A stretch of 64,000 nucleotides of DNA from JAUIAI01 sp050633665 (GTDB lineage Bacteria > Pseudomonadota > Gammaproteobacteria > Burkholderiales > Burkholderiaceae_E), in NCBI GenBank assembly GCA_050633665.1, contig JBOEGY010000009.1, forward strand, positions 124,001 through 188,000, written 5' to 3'. Under the pieces are notes generated by a model that was given only the letters and a program-made list of their open reading frames with translations, was not told the DNA's origin and did no database searches. The position numbers and the translations under genes are program-made. Positions 33,265 through 42,690 of this stretch are shown here, one piece after another (position 1 is the stretch's first letter; every line of letters begins with the position of its first letter).

Positions 33265-34713
33265 TCAGAAAAGGTCAAAATACTCGGCTTGCTCCCAGTC
33301 GGTCACCTCCAGGTGAAAACGGGCAAGCTCAAACTGCTTCAATTGTAAATAGTAGTCGATAAACGCCGGACCGAACGATTCGGCGTACATCGTGTTCGCT
33401 GCAAGGGCGGCTACTGCTTCATCAAGTGAGCGCGGCAGCAGCTCATATTGGTCACTATACGGTTCGACCGCCGCGGCAGGTGGGCTGCTCTGGCGGGCGA
33501 TTCCGTCCAGACCGGCGACCAGTTGGGCGGCAATTGAAAGATACGGATTTGCCGCGGGCTCACCGACCCGGTTTTCCAGCCGGGTCGCAGGGTTTTTGCC
33601 GCCTCCGATTAACCGGATCATCGCGCCCCGATTGTCCTGACCCCAGTTGATTCGCTCTGGTGCCAGGGCATTTGGCCGATAGCGCCGGTAACCGTTGATG
33701 GTTGGCGTGGTGAACGCCGCTGCTGCAGGCGCATTGGCCAACAAGCCGGCCAGATATGCCTGCCCGGTCGCAGATAAGGGCGCTTCAGTCGGCTCGCTAT
33801 CCGTGATTGTGCCAAACAGGTTCGCCCCGGTGCGGGTATCAACCAGCGACTGATGCAGGTGCCAGCCACTGGACATTGCCTGCGGCAGACGCGGACGGCA
33901 CATGAAGCTGATGTGATAACCGTGGCGTTGCATGATCTGTTTGGCGGCATGCCGGAACAAGAGCATTGTGTCGGCGCTGGCCAGGGCATCCTGAGGTGCA
34001 AAAACAAACTCGACCTGACTCGGGCCCAGCTCAATTTCAACCGACTCTATGGGCAGTCCCATCGCAAGCAAAGGCTCAGTCAGTAAGTCCAGGATCGGTT
34101 CGAGCCGGTCATAGCGTTGCTCGGACAACAGGCGATAGCCTTGCGAGACCGCGCTGACCCGGGGTGGCTGGCCCGGCCAGCCAAGGTCGTTGGCGTGCAA
34201 CGACGGGTCATCAAGCTTAAAAATGTGGCATTCAACTTCAAGACCGACGATCAGTTTCATCGATTGGTCGGCCGCTTCAGCAATACTCTTCTGCAGAATC
34301 CCGCGGGTGTCATAGGGCACCAGACGACCATCTGGGAACATTGCCTGGCATTGCACCCAGCCACTGCCTGCTGACCAGGGTAACTCGACAAATGTCAGGG
34401 GGTCCGGCACCAGCAGAACGTCGCCAGCCCCTTCGAACTCGGCGGAATCAAACCCGGCACCGTGAGTGAACACCGGTCGGGTGGTTCGGTCAGAGGTATC
34501 CTTGAGCAAATTGGTGCCGACGAACCCAATCCCCTGACCGAGCGCGTCAATGGCTCGCTGACCATGCAGTGTTTTGCCACGAACCAGCCCGTGCTGATCC
34601 GCCCAGCCGAACCGCAGGCGGCTTAGCTCGCCGGCGCCCAGCCGATTGCGGATACGTTGGGCAGCCTGATGTGCCGCTTCGCTCCATAGTTCGTGTTCAC
34701 GTACGAATTCCAC
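33265..34713 (-). CDS. Glutamine synthetase-like enzyme (gamma-glutamyl-amide ligase type)
   Basis: A 482-residue member of the glutamine synthetase superfamily, with LEVECHIF and IELGPSQVEF metal/substrate blocks, GWHLHQSL at the ATP site, INGYRRYRP and the RLENRVGEPAANPYL end. The N-terminal region differs from true GlnA, as in PuuA, IpuC and AtdA1, which attach glutamate to an amine. I start at GTG 34713, whose first base overlaps the TAG of the Rieske gene (TAGTG); the longer upstream frame runs inside that gene. A role in gamma-glutamylating an amine before or after oxidation by the Rieske enzyme is inferred from context. Confidence 0.87.
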   Translation of the reverse strand: MEFVREHELWSEAAHQAAQRIRNRLGAGELSRLRFGWADQHGLVRGKTLHGQRAIDALGQGIGFVGTNLLKDTSDRTTRPVFTHGAGFDSAEFEGAGDVLLVPDPLTFVELPWSAGSGWVQCQAMFPDGRLVPYDTRGILQKSIAEAADQSMKLIVGLEVECHIFKLDDPSLHANDLGWPGQPPRVSAVSQGYRLLSEQRYDRLEPILDLLTEPLLAMGLPIESVEIELGPSQVEFVFAPQDALASADTMLLFRHAAKQIMQRHGYHISFMCRPRLPQAMSSGWHLHQSLVDTRTGANLFGTITDSEPTEAPLSATGQAYLAGLLANAPAAAAFTTPTINGYRRYRPNALAPERINWGQDNRGAMIRLIGGGKNPATRLENRVGEPAANPYLSIAAQLVAGLDGIARQSSPPAAAVEPYSDQYELLPRSLDEAVAALAANTMYAESFGPAFIDYYLQLKQFELARFHLEVTDWEQAEYFDLF

Positions 34714-36062
34714 TAAGCCGGTTCCCCGTTTGTCTCCAGCCAGGGAGCTTTGTCGCGGCGCTCCTGGTCTATCCGGGTCGCAAAATCGGCGATTGTCTGC
34801 GCATCGGCGCTTTCGCAAACCCCATCCATGGTGATCGGCCCGCTGTCCGGCCCCATCTGCGTCACACCCATGTAGCCGGGCGGCGCTTCAGCCTGCTCGA
34901 CGGCCTGGATTGCCTTTAACAGGTTACGGCGATTGGCCATGATGGCTATGTCAGTAGTACCCAGATGCTCACGGGTCCGGTCAGCGATCGCACCGGGCGA
35001 CTCAACCGCCCACTGGTCGTGCACATTGATATCTTCACCCATGCCCGTATAGGTCCGGTTTTTCTGGTCTGCCGCGTTAAAGCCGTAGCGATTGTCAGCG
35101 CTGGTCAGCGGGGCGTAGTCCGGTAGCTGGTGCATCGCCATCCGTTGATCCCGCATGGCCTGCTTGTCTACCGGCTCGGTAAAACTGGTGAACATTGCAA
35201 ACCAATAGGTGTGGGTATCGTCTATAGGGACATGCCATTGCGACAAAGTCATGGTCTCGGACATTGGTAATACGATGCCGTTGGGAAACACGCCATTGGT
35301 AACCCGCACATGGGTCTGGTGATCCCCGAGACGGCGCAATGACGTCAGTTGCAGCCCGAACGGCATGGCCTTGACCTGAATCTCGGGCTGTTCATACTGA
35401 CGCAATACCTGTGTCATCGCCATTTCCGAATTGGCGGACGCGCCGCGAAACTGCTGGCCATAACTTTCTTCGGGATCGCCGTCGTTATAAAAGCGATGCA
35501 AAAATGAAGCATGAGCCGGATCAATGCCAACCTCCTGCGCCTGTAGCCAGTTGCATCGCCATAACCCTTTGAACGCGAAAACATGCGACTCTGGCGCGGT
35601 AAAACAATCAAGCGGCGGCAGATCAGCCGGACTTTGCTCACCCAGCCAGGCGAAGATCGCACCGTTCCGTTCAACTACCGGGTAAGCGCGCTGCCGGACC
35701 CGGTCACACAACCGCGAGCCGGCGGGTTCTCCGGGGGTTTCCAGGCAGCGTCCGGACCGGTCAAAGAGCCAGCCGTGGAACGAACAGCGCAGACCGCCAT
35801 CTTCAAGACGACCATACGACAGGTCAGCGCCCCGGTGAGGGCAGTCTCGGTCGAGCAAGCCCAACTGCCCGGTATCGTCCCGAAACAAGACCAAATCCTG
35901 CCCAAGCAAACGGACCGGAATAACCGGACGCGACACGGTCTCATCAAACGCGTCCAGTTCATCGGTGAGGGCAACCGGATGCCAATAATGTCTGAGCAGC
36001 TTGCCGCCGGGCGTTGCCGATCCCACTTGAGTTAGCCGCCGGTTCTGTTCCGCTGAGATCAT
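34713..36062 (-). CDS. Rieske non-heme iron oxygenase
   Basis: A 449-residue oxygenase alpha subunit. The Rieske cluster ligands are Cys74 and His76 (CPHRGADLSYG) and Cys93 and His96 (CSFHGWLFD). The catalytic mononuclear iron site is suggested by Asp181, His184 and His189 in GIDPAHASFLHR. The overall shape fits the phthalate/vanillate/caffeine-type group, which works without a beta subunit. It would hydroxylate or dealkylate a small organic substrate using O2 and electrons from the ferredoxin downstream. The gene heads the operon and is divergent from a rhodanese gene. The substrate is unknown. Confidence 0.92.
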   Translation of the reverse strand: MISAEQNRRLTQVGSATPGGKLLRHYWHPVALTDELDAFDETVSRPVIPVRLLGQDLVLFRDDTGQLGLLDRDCPHRGADLSYGRLEDGGLRCSFHGWLFDRSGRCLETPGEPAGSRLCDRVRQRAYPVVERNGAIFAWLGEQSPADLPPLDCFTAPESHVFAFKGLWRCNWLQAQEVGIDPAHASFLHRFYNDGDPEESYGQQFRGASANSEMAMTQVLRQYEQPEIQVKAMPFGLQLTSLRRLGDHQTHVRVTNGVFPNGIVLPMSETMTLSQWHVPIDDTHTYWFAMFTSFTEPVDKQAMRDQRMAMHQLPDYAPLTSADNRYGFNAADQKNRTYTGMGEDINVHDQWAVESPGAIADRTREHLGTTDIAIMANRRNLLKAIQAVEQAEAPPGYMGVTQMGPDSGPITMDGVCESADAQTIADFATRIDQERRDKAPWLETNGEPA

Positions 36063-36145
36063 CGAAGTTGCCGCTTGCGAAAGCGCCCTATGTAATTAAT
36101 AGTGAGCAGATTATCATTTTGACTCCCTTGACGAGCTGAAACCCC

Positions 36146-36538
36146 ATGGACCACTTGTTGCCTGCTGAGGCTGCTGAGTTGCTAAGCAAAACGCCAGACG
36201 CCTTGTTTATCGATTGCCGTAGCGACGCGGAATACTTTTTTGTGGGTCATCCTGTGGGCGCCGTACACGTGGCCTGGCTGGATGGCGCCGACTGGGAGGT
36301 AAACCCCCATTTTGTCGGCGAGATCAGGCGCCTGGCCGGGCACTCTGTCGAGCGCCCGGTAATTCTGATTTGCCGGAGCGGCCGGCGCTCAGCCGATGCC
36401 GGCATGGAGCTGGAGAAATCCGGCTTTCAATCAGTCGTGAATGTCAGCCACGGGTTTGAGGGGGATCTGAATGAACATCATCAGCGCGGCAAGGTAAACG
36501 GCTGGCGGTTTGACGGCCTGCCCTGGGAGCAGCTCTAG
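36146..36538 (+). CDS. Rhodanese-like sulfurtransferase domain protein
   Basis: A 130-residue single rhodanese domain. The active-site loop is CRSGRRS with the catalytic Cys in LICRSGRRSADAG near residue 76. The N-terminal FIDCRSDAEYFFVGHPVGAVHVAW is the family substrate-fold block. It would move sulfane sulfur to cyanide or a thiol acceptor, but single-domain proteins of this type have diverse, mostly unknown partners. It is cytoplasmic (no signal) and divergent from the Rieske operon with about 80 bases between, so the two may share a promoter region. Confidence 0.9.
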   Translation: MDHLLPAEAAELLSKTPDALFIDCRSDAEYFFVGHPVGAVHVAWLDGADWEVNPHFVGEIRRLAGHSVERPVILICRSGRRSADAGMELEKSGFQSVVNVSHGFEGDLNEHHQRGKVNGWRFDGLPWEQL

Positions 36539-36569
36539 CGCTTCTGTGGCGCCGCTACCGTTCGGCGTC

Positions 36570-36824
36570 TTAGTGCAGCGCCAGTGGTTGTTGCATCAGG
36601 CTCTCAAACGAGCTGAGGTAATCGTCGATTTCTTCCATCGATGGCTCATTCTCAACCAATTGGGCGACATCTTCGCGGAACCGGTCAGCCAGCGCGCCAC
36701 CGATATAGATTTCGCGTTTGGCCGCTTTGTCCATGATCTCGAAGCCGCCAAGATTGGCGATCGCGTCATCATCGAGTTCAAACTCAACGACGCAATAACT
36801 GGGACTGTTGTAGATCATGTTCAT
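36570..36824 (-). CDS. DUF3567 family protein
   Basis: An 84-residue protein of the DUF3567 family, as judged from MNMIYNSPSYCVVEFELDDD at the start, GFEIMDKAAKREIYIGGALA in the middle and EEIDDYLSSFESLMQQPL at the end. I know this family mainly from Betaproteobacteria, and its function is not established. The start is ATG 36824, with GGAG about 6 bases upstream; ATG 36836 is in frame but lacks the family start. It ends 31 bases from the convergent rhodanese gene. Confidence 0.88.
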   Translation of the reverse strand: MNMIYNSPSYCVVEFELDDDAIANLGGFEIMDKAAKREIYIGGALADRFREDVAQLVENEPSMEEIDDYLSSFESLMQQPLALH

Positions 36825-37187
36825 GTATTTCTCCATATGGCACAGACCTTACTGGCCTTGTCTAAGGCGAAGATTTGGGCGTCGGCGCCAATTGCAATGG
36901 GCTTAATTACCAACTTAACGCGCAATGGCTCAGGCGCGTGCACATTTGTTCACCAATGCGCCTTATCCGTTCAACCATTTGTCCCTCCCCGTTAAGAATC
37001 TGACGACTTGTGCCGAAATCCGGGGTTAATCCAACCATCTGACGTCTTCGATACCTGGCTCGTCCGTTAGTCGCAACAGAATGTAAACTTGGTGTCGCAC
37101 GCCGTTAGGAAACACGACAAAATTAAACTTGGGACCTACTTCCCACCTTTCACTCGAAGACATACCAATACCTCATAAGGACACACA
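36825..37187. other. 363-base gap upstream of the RTX-type protein gene
   Basis: No credible gene is seen. The last 80 bases presumably hold the promoter and 5' leader of the RTX-type protein. AAGGAC sits about 8 bases before its ATG as the ribosome site. No clear operator, inverted repeat or terminator was recognised. Confidence 0.4.
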
Positions 37188-39404
37188 ATGGCTTTCACTC
37201 TGGAGATCACTCAGACAGACGGGTCAATCATCGTAAAAGAACTCGACGCGCTTAATGGGCGATACGAGTCGGCGATCGGTGACCAGTTTGTATTACTGAA
37301 TGCTGACGGTCAGCCGGCAAGCGGGCTGAAGACCTCGCGGCAAGGCAATGACCTGATTGTTGAAGGGTTGCCCGAAGCTGCCAGCCTGGAGTTGTGTGAC
37401 TTTTTCAAACCCGACGCTGAAGATGACAGTTGCGTGCTGACGCTACCTGACGCACCGATGGTTTCTGCGAGCAACGCGACACCGGTCTTGCTGGCAGCTA
37501 AAGAAGCCGACACCAAGACCGATGCGGCGGCAGCTAAAGAGGCCGCAACCGAAGCAAAGGTAGAGAGTGTCTCGGCCGAAGAAGCGGCATCGAATCCGGC
37601 CCTCAAGACCGGGGCAATTGCCCTGGGCGCTATTGTCCTGGTCGCCGGTGCGGCATCGGCCGGCTCGAGTTCTGACGATTCAGGTGATAACGGCACGACT
37701 CCCCCCACGCCGGTAACCGGTGCTCCAGGCGGATCCCTGGAAGGCAGTGATCTGACCATCTCAGCGGCCGAGGCGTCCAACGGTGTTGTGGTCAGTGGCA
37801 CCGCGCCGGCTGGCAGTGCAGTGGTGGTCACCCTGGGCAATGTGAGTACTCAGGTAACCGCTGACGCCAATGGCAATTACACCGCAACCCTCGACGGCGC
37901 CAGCCTGCCGGGTAACGGTACCTACCCGCTCAGTGTCACGGCCACGGCAGACGGTGCCACCCCGACGACCACCCAGCTTGGCGATGTCACGATCGCGACC
38001 AATGGTGCCGGCAACCTGACTGCAACCGATGCTGATTCAGCAACGCTGACCGGCTTTGACGGCACCGATGTACTGGTGGGTGGCAATAACGTCTCGGTCA
38101 CCAATGGAGGGTTCGAAACCTGGGACCTGACTGGTTTCAATTCGACCAACAACGGCACCACAGCCTCCGGCGTCATTTATGACTCGACCTCGTTCACACC
38201 AAACCAGTCGATTCAGATTGAAAGCGTCGAAGGCAATCCTGGTCAGCCAGGCATTGGCTGGACGGTTGACTTTGACAACACGCCGGGCGGCGCGTCTGCA
38301 ATAACGACAGGCAATGTCGGCTTTAACGGGTTTGAAGACACGGGCAACCCCGGCAATTCTTCAACATTCGGCCGTATTGAGCTGATCACCGATGGCACTA
38401 CCCCCGGCAACTACTCCTGGGAAACGGTGACCTCCGAAACAAGTGGAGGTGGTGGTCTTGTCCAGACACTGAATACGACAGACGGACAAAGCTATTCTTT
38501 GAGCATGGATGCAGTTGTCCCGAACTCGACCGGGCAGCCCTCTGACAGCCATAATTCTGCGGGCACTTCCATCGAGATCCGCTGGGGCGGCACAACAGTA
38601 GCCTTCTTCGACGCGACGGCGGCCAGCGGAGACGGCGCCTGGCTGACAACCGGCGGGCTGGTCGCTCCCACCGTCGATGGCACAACCTGGACGTTTGCCA
38701 ACCTGGCGGCCAGCGGCGCTACCACCGACATCGGCATCATCGCCTATGAGCAGTATCAAGGCAGCGGCGATCCGATCACCGCGTTCAATGATGGGGTCGG
38801 ACTGCGGCTGGACAACATTGCGGTGCAAGGGGCTGATGGCGCAGCAGCGCAGACGATTTCAGGCGGCACAGGCGCTGATCTGATTTACGGCCAGGGTGGC
38901 GATGACATCTTGTATGGCGGCGTGGCAGGCGCCAACGATACCGACTCCGATACCTTTATCTTCAGTATGGCAAACGACAACGGCGCCGATACCATTATGG
39001 ATTTCACGGTTGGCACTGACCGGATCATTCTGGTGGATGTTGCCAACGCTGACACTACCAACTCGCAAGTTCCGGGTGATACCCGTTTGAATACATCGGG
39101 TGATGGCACGGGCGAAAGCGCAGACGGAACCGCATCGAACGAAACCACCAACTCCAGCAACAACCTGACAATCGATGATCTGGTCGTGACTGGAACCCAG
39201 TCGATTGCCGTCACCGAGACCGGTGGCAATACCGTGTTGACCTTCTCGGGTAACGGTGGTGAGGCGCTGGGATCTGTCACACTGAACGGGGTTACCGGTC
39301 AGGTGGGAGCCGATGACAGTGCCTCACTGACCAACCTGACTAGTGCCGGCATCATCAGTTTCACCGGTGACGCCTATAGCAGTCAGCTAATCAATACCGT
39401 CTGA
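37188..39404 (+). CDS. Secreted RTX-type protein with Ig-like domain (type I secretion substrate)
   Basis: A 738-residue acidic protein, poor in Cys, typical of type I secretion substrates. Residues 1-80 form a small beta domain. Residues 100-145 are an Ala/Glu-rich segment followed by a hydrophobic stretch (LKTGAIALGAIVLVAGAASA), like the N-terminal anchor of Bap/LapA-like adhesins. Residues 175-275 look like a bacterial Ig-like domain. Residues 560-600 hold two RTX-type repeats (GGTGADLIYGQGGDDILYGG), followed by DTFIFSMANDNGADTIMDF, the usual type I secretion target region. It probably binds calcium and stays on or leaves the cell surface. No secretion ABC/MFP/TolC genes are nearby. Confidence 0.82.
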   Translation: MAFTLEITQTDGSIIVKELDALNGRYESAIGDQFVLLNADGQPASGLKTSRQGNDLIVEGLPEAASLELCDFFKPDAEDDSCVLTLPDAPMVSASNATPVLLAAKEADTKTDAAAAKEAATEAKVESVSAEEAASNPALKTGAIALGAIVLVAGAASAGSSSDDSGDNGTTPPTPVTGAPGGSLEGSDLTISAAEASNGVVVSGTAPAGSAVVVTLGNVSTQVTADANGNYTATLDGASLPGNGTYPLSVTATADGATPTTTQLGDVTIATNGAGNLTATDADSATLTGFDGTDVLVGGNNVSVTNGGFETWDLTGFNSTNNGTTASGVIYDSTSFTPNQSIQIESVEGNPGQPGIGWTVDFDNTPGGASAITTGNVGFNGFEDTGNPGNSSTFGRIELITDGTTPGNYSWETVTSETSGGGGLVQTLNTTDGQSYSLSMDAVVPNSTGQPSDSHNSAGTSIEIRWGGTTVAFFDATAASGDGAWLTTGGLVAPTVDGTTWTFANLAASGATTDIGIIAYEQYQGSGDPITAFNDGVGLRLDNIAVQGADGAAAQTISGGTGADLIYGQGGDDILYGGVAGANDTDSDTFIFSMANDNGADTIMDFTVGTDRIILVDVANADTTNSQVPGDTRLNTSGDGTGESADGTASNETTNSSNNLTIDDLVVTGTQSIAVTETGGNTVLTFSGNGGEALGSVTLNGVTGQVGADDSASLTNLTSAGIISFTGDAYSSQLINTV

Positions 39405-39424
39405 TTGGTTTCGCTCCAGCCAAG

Positions 39425-39455
39425 AAAAATGCCCGCGTTCCTGCGGGCATTTTTT
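39425..39455 (+). terminator. Rho-independent terminator after the RTX-type gene
   Basis: AAAAATGCCCGC and GCGGGCATTTTT form a 12-bp perfect stem with the 6-base loop GTTCCT, continuing into a T-run. It lies 21 bases after the stop codon. Because the arms are A/T-flanked, it may also terminate the convergent ntrYX operon. Confidence 0.93.
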
Positions 39456-39478
39456 ATTGCAAATGAAGACTTTGGGTG

Positions 39479-40303
39479 TTAGCCGCCCCGGTTGCGATAT
39501 GCACCGCGGGCAAGATCAATTCCCAGTTGCTTGAGTTTGCGATACAAGTGAGTTCGCTCAAGGCCGGTTTTCTCAGCAACCCGAGTCATTGAACCGTGTT
39601 CTCGGGTCAGGTGGTGCTCAAAGTAAACCCGTTCGAAAGCATCTCTGGCTTCGCGCAGCGGAATATCCAATGGCAGATCAAACGCTGCCACAAATCCCGG
39701 TCGGCTATGCGGCAGGTTGGGATTGCCATAACCATGTTCCATCGTTTGCGGATGATAAGCCTGCACGTTCATATTGCCACCGCCCTGTGCGGCCGCTGCC
39801 TGCATTGGCTGCGGTGCCCGGGGGGCACCCCCTGCGGCTGGCGCCGCCGCCGCAGCGGCAGCCGCGGCCGCACCGGCATTGGCCTGCGGGTACGGACGAA
39901 CATACATACCGTTGGCAATTGCGGCCGGGTTTGGCGCACGATTACGCTGCAAACCAGACTCAACGGCTGACAGTAGTTTCTGCAACGTTATTGGTTTCTC
40001 GAGAAAATCGAGTGCTCCAATGCGGGTTGCTTCGACCGCTGTGTCTATCGTTGCATGACCCGACATCATGATCACTGGCATCGTTAACTGACCAGAAGTC
40101 GCCCACTCTTTCAAGAGGGTGACGCCATCAGTGTCCGGCATCCAGATATCGAGCAGGACAAGATCGACCTGGCTCTTTTCACGAATTTCGCGGGCTTGGG
40201 TGGCACTATCTGCCAACAGCACGACGTGACCTTCATCTCCGAGAATCTCGGAGAGCAGTTCACGGATGCCGATTTCATCGTCGACTACGAGTATCTCCGC
40301 CAT
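39479..40303 (-). CDS. ntrX: NtrX-like response regulator without AAA+ domain
   Basis: A 274-residue regulator. Residues 1-120 are a receiver domain (acidic DDE, phospho-acceptor Asp in LLDIWMPD, Thr/Ser-site MMSGHA, Lys in LEKPI). A low-complexity linker follows with a run of ten Ala and then Gly/Gln/Pro-rich sequence (about residues 125-195). The C-terminus is a Fis-type helix-turn-helix (EHHLTREHGSMTRVAEKTGL then RTHLYRKLKQLGI). The central sigma-54-activating AAA+ domain of classical NtrX is missing, which is known for betaproteobacterial relatives. It lies 6 bases after ntrY, so both are co-transcribed. Confidence 0.87.
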   Translation of the reverse strand: MAEILVVDDEIGIRELLSEILGDEGHVVLLADSATQAREIREKSQVDLVLLDIWMPDTDGVTLLKEWATSGQLTMPVIMMSGHATIDTAVEATRIGALDFLEKPITLQKLLSAVESGLQRNRAPNPAAIANGMYVRPYPQANAGAAAAAAAAAAPAAGGAPRAPQPMQAAAAQGGGNMNVQAYHPQTMEHGYGNPNLPHSRPGFVAAFDLPLDIPLREARDAFERVYFEHHLTREHGSMTRVAEKTGLERTHLYRKLKQLGIDLARGAYRNRGG

Positions 40304-40308
40304 GAATC

Positions 40309-42690
40309 CTACGCGTTGGTTGCTCGAGTTTGCAGTGGAATGGGATTGTCCACGCTTTTCGCAAGTTTTGAAAATATGATGGCAACCTGAGCCCCCTGGC
40401 TCTGACTACCTGCATCCTTGTCCGGCGGTACGGGACTACCTGTTTCACCGCTAGTTTCACCCCCTGAATCTATATTGCTGCTCAGGTTCGCAACTTCGAT
40501 TCTAGCCCCATGTTCGTCTGCAATTTTTTTGACAATTGCAAGACCGAGTCCGGTGCCCCTCGCTTTGCCTGTTACATAGGGCTCAAACAGCCTGCCCAGG
40601 AGTGCTTTTGGGAAGCCTGAACCGTTGTCCTGAACGGTCAGACGGACCGCTGCCTGACCGCCGCCAGTCGTAATGGCTTCAGTGGTCAGGGAAACCTGGG
40701 CCGCTTCGACGGTTTCGGTTGCTTCCAGAGCATTCTTGATCAGATTGTGTATCAATTGGCGCAATTGCGTACGATCGCCCATTACAGCGAGCAAATCCGG
40801 GCTTAGAGTCGATTTGGGCCGCGCCCTGCCCTGGCCTTCGGTCTGATAGAGCGACAAGACGTCTTCGATCAGGCTGTTGAGATCGAGCGGCTCAAGGTTG
40901 GCTGCCGGCAATCGGGCGTAATCGCGGAATTCATCCACCATCAGCTTCAGAGCGCCCACCTGATTGACGATGGTAGTCGCGCTGCGCTCCAGCAGGCTGC
41001 CGTCTTTGTCGTCGAGTTTGGGCTTTAGCTTGAGCAGCATGCGTTCAGCGGATAGCTGAATCGGGGTCAGCGGATTCTTGATTTCATGCGCCATCCGGCG
41101 AGCCACTTCCGCCCAGGTATTGGCGCGCTGGGCAGATATCAGCTCGGTTATTTCGTCGAAGACGATCACATAGCCCACTCGGCGCTCGGGCAGTATCGAA
41201 CCACGGGCAACAATCGTCGTATCGGCCTGAAGATTCACCCCCGGTACCTCGCCACTGCCGATGACGGGTTCGTTGGCCCGTGAACTGAGCGTAAATTGGC
41301 GCTGCCAGCTCGCATCACCTGCTTCTGCCTGATCACTGAACGCCTGGCGAATATCGTCCGCTATTTCGGTCAGCGGTTCGATTCGGGCAATCGGCTCATC
41401 CAGATGCTCAAAAGTGCTGATTCCCAGAACCCGCTCCGCGCCTTGATTTGCCAGGGTAAGCCGGAACTCGGAATCCAGCACCAGCACGCCCGCTGTCAGG
41501 TTGGATAAAACGCTCTCGAGCCGGGCATTGACCTGTTCAAGCTCATGTTGATTGCGGTCCACCATCATTCGGGCTTCTTCGAGCTGACGAGTCATCGCAT
41601 TAAACGACTGCGTCAGAACGCCCAGTTCGCTGCGCCCGGAATAGTCTTTAACCGGTCTGAAATCGCCCTCCGCAACAGCCCGGGTTCCGGCAGCAAGCAT
41701 TGATAACGGCCCGGTAAGCCAGCCGGACAGCAGAAACGCAGACGCAATTGCAGCGAATGCGGTCAAAATGAAGATCAGAGTCAAAGTGACCCGAAACAAT
41801 TGTTTAAGATTGTCCCGCGACTCCAGCAACTGCAGATAGCCAGCCCGGCCCTGGGCAATTGCATCGGCGCTTTCCGCCAGTGCGTTCGGTATGGGCTGGA
41901 TCAGTTGCAGAAAATGCAGACTGTCAGCCGGCTGGCTTACTCCGCCAATTGCGACAATAACTCTCAGTTTTAGCGCGGTCTCGCCGCGACCGGCATCGCC
42001 GCTTTCAAACTCGGCATAAGTCTTGAGCATGCGCGCGCGCATCAACTGATCGCCTTCGGGCAAATCAGGCACAAGCGGGTCGAACTGACTGCCTTCCGAA
42101 ACCAATATCTGGCCGCGAGCGGTCAGTATGGCTGCCGCAGGGACAGCATTCTGAGCCCGCAAACGCGACAACCTGTCCGGCCAGACGGCTGGCTCGGAAT
42201 AAGTCAGCTCATTGGCCATGGCATGGGCTTTGGCGGTTGTATCGTCCCGAATGTTATCCATGGCGGCCCGGCCCATCGTCAGGCCGGACTCCAGGGCTCT
42301 GCCGAGCGGCACGTCGAACCAGGATTCAATCGAGCGACCCACAAAGGCCACGGCAACCAGATAGATCAGCAAAACGGGCAACAGTGTCATCAGGCTGAAC
42401 GAAACCGCCATCCGAGCCATCAGGCGGGTTCCGAACAAGCCACGCCGATAGCGCTGAACCAGCCGCCGCAGCAGTTCGAGCACCAGCACGAACAAACCAA
42501 CGGCGACGCCGACAGTCATCCAGAACAGCAAGGTATACGCTTGCTGAAAATACTGTGTATTGGCCGTCGCAGTGGCCAGCAGCGCCAGTAACACCATGGC
42601 CAGCGCCGCAGCGCCGATCAGGGCGACACGCAGCAGCCGGCCTACGGCACTTTTATCGGTGTCCCTGGGGTCACCTTGAAGCGCTTCCAT
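40309..42690 (-). CDS. ntrY: NtrY-like membrane sensor histidine kinase
   Basis: A 793-residue kinase. Hydrophobic segments near residues 22-45, 55-75, 95-120 and 305-330 indicate an N-terminal membrane region with an extracytoplasmic part between the third and fourth. A HAMP domain and a PAS domain (LSNLTAGVLVLDSEFRLTLA) follow, then the H-box RRMAHEIKNPLTPIQLSAER and the ATPase boxes NLIKNALEA, DNGSGFP and GTGLGLAIVKKI. I start at ATG 42690; an upstream TTG would add six residues. The gene overlaps the DUF4390 gene by about 50 bases. It is the partner of the NtrX-like regulator, which in relatives links to nitrogen or redox control. Confidence 0.92.
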   Translation of the reverse strand: MEALQGDPRDTDKSAVGRLLRVALIGAAALAMVLLALLATATANTQYFQQAYTLLFWMTVGVAVGLFVLVLELLRRLVQRYRRGLFGTRLMARMAVSFSLMTLLPVLLIYLVAVAFVGRSIESWFDVPLGRALESGLTMGRAAMDNIRDDTTAKAHAMANELTYSEPAVWPDRLSRLRAQNAVPAAAILTARGQILVSEGSQFDPLVPDLPEGDQLMRARMLKTYAEFESGDAGRGETALKLRVIVAIGGVSQPADSLHFLQLIQPIPNALAESADAIAQGRAGYLQLLESRDNLKQLFRVTLTLIFILTAFAAIASAFLLSGWLTGPLSMLAAGTRAVAEGDFRPVKDYSGRSELGVLTQSFNAMTRQLEEARMMVDRNQHELEQVNARLESVLSNLTAGVLVLDSEFRLTLANQGAERVLGISTFEHLDEPIARIEPLTEIADDIRQAFSDQAEAGDASWQRQFTLSSRANEPVIGSGEVPGVNLQADTTIVARGSILPERRVGYVIVFDEITELISAQRANTWAEVARRMAHEIKNPLTPIQLSAERMLLKLKPKLDDKDGSLLERSATTIVNQVGALKLMVDEFRDYARLPAANLEPLDLNSLIEDVLSLYQTEGQGRARPKSTLSPDLLAVMGDRTQLRQLIHNLIKNALEATETVEAAQVSLTTEAITTGGGQAAVRLTVQDNGSGFPKALLGRLFEPYVTGKARGTGLGLAIVKKIADEHGARIEVANLSSNIDSGGETSGETGSPVPPDKDAGSQSQGAQVAIIFSKLAKSVDNPIPLQTRATNA

